Assembly (NCBI GenBank): GCA_024362935.1
Contig: JANCRA010000065.1
Coordinates: 868,001 to 932,000, forward strand
Length of the DNA: 64,000 nucleotides
Direction: 5' to 3'
DNA from: Setophaga petechia
Taxonomy: Eukaryota > Chordata > Aves > Passeriformes > Parulidae
The notes beneath the pieces are model-generated. The model had not been told where the DNA came from, ran no database searches, and saw only the letters and a list, made by a program, of their open reading frames with translations. The position numbers and the translations under genes are program-made. Positions 63,668-64,000 of this stretch are shown here, piece after piece. Position 1 is the stretch's first letter, and each line of letters opens with the position of its first letter.

Positions 63668-64000
63668 TCATTTTTCCGTCATTTTTTCACAAATCAATCT
63701 TGCTTCTTTGAAGGGGTCTTCTATATTATTTTGTTTCTTTAACACCATAATCCTTTGCACCGTTTTAGGTGTAGTCAGCTCTTGGTCCGTGGGTACGGTC
63801 ACTGCTTGCATGCCTTGGACTACACTGGTGATGAGCTGCATGAAACGGGATCAAACAAGGAAGAAATACTAGACCAGCTATAGGGCATAAAAGGAAGAAG
63901 CCTAACTTCTTCTGAATCATGATTTTCAAGGGTTAAGATTTTAGTTGAGGGTTAGAACCAATTCATATTGAAATTAGACACAGCAGCAATAGGTTAATGA
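63668..64000 (-). pseudogene. Family V env, C-terminal end (runs off window)
   Basis: Minus-strand remnant of a gamma-type Env membrane anchor (FLPCLIP) and cytoplasmic tail (ITSVVQGMQAVTV), clearly related to the tails of families III and IV. A one-base frame change separates anchor and tail at about 63,840-63,850. Stop TGA at 63,668-63,670. The remainder lies beyond the window. Confidence 0.75.

Overview
This window looks like bird nuclear DNA, most likely from a songbird. The evidence is chicken-repeat-1 (CR1) LINE fragments, a KRAB-less C2H2 zinc-finger family with the leader typical of expanded avian ZNF clusters, GC-rich minisatellites in introns, and many avian-style endogenous retroviruses (ERVs). 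No bacterial or phage gene, CRISPR array, tRNA or rRNA gene was recognised. The species assignment is inference; the class-level call is firmer.

The backbone is a unit present three times: (a) the 3' half of an old ERV on the minus strand (family I: LTR, env, integrase/RNase H), (b) a GC-rich non-coding leader exon with a splice donor, (c) an intron with a TCCCAGT-phased minisatellite, and (d) a two-exon C2H2 zinc-finger gene on the plus strand. Unit 1 is about 1-17,340, unit 2 about 31,284-50,830, and unit 3 about 53,370-62,985. The three zinc-finger genes encode 370, 342 and 370 residues with 10, 9 and 10 fingers. Their DNA-contact residues have diverged.

Younger ERVs, all on the minus strand and so antisense to the zinc-finger genes, interrupt this backbone. 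Family II (7,621-14,164) is an env-less betaretrovirus-like provirus with gag, dUTPase-protease, reverse transcriptase and integrase, sitting in the first intron of ZNF copy 1. Family III (tRNA-Phe-type primer site) gives a truncated copy at 17,351-19,822 and a heavily deleted provirus at 23,730-31,283. Family IV (34,386-44,588) is a gammaretrovirus-like provirus whose 834-bp LTRs differ at one position by eye, with a 4-bp target duplication, a perfect tRNA-Gly-type primer site, long gag, pol and env frames, and an extra cysteine-rich 162-residue frame between pol and env. A fifth family begins at 62,989 and runs off the window.

The rest is 19,823-23,729 (CR1 piece, AT-rich DNA, a CpG-rich block with no convincing gene) and 50,830-53,369 (minisatellites). 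The most promising new items are in provirus IV: the 162-residue accessory frame, the Env tail that reads through the polypurine tract into U3 and becomes cysteine-rich, and the tRNA-Gly primer. The zinc-finger genes and the ERVs may be linked as silencers and targets, but that is a hypothesis the sequence alone cannot test.
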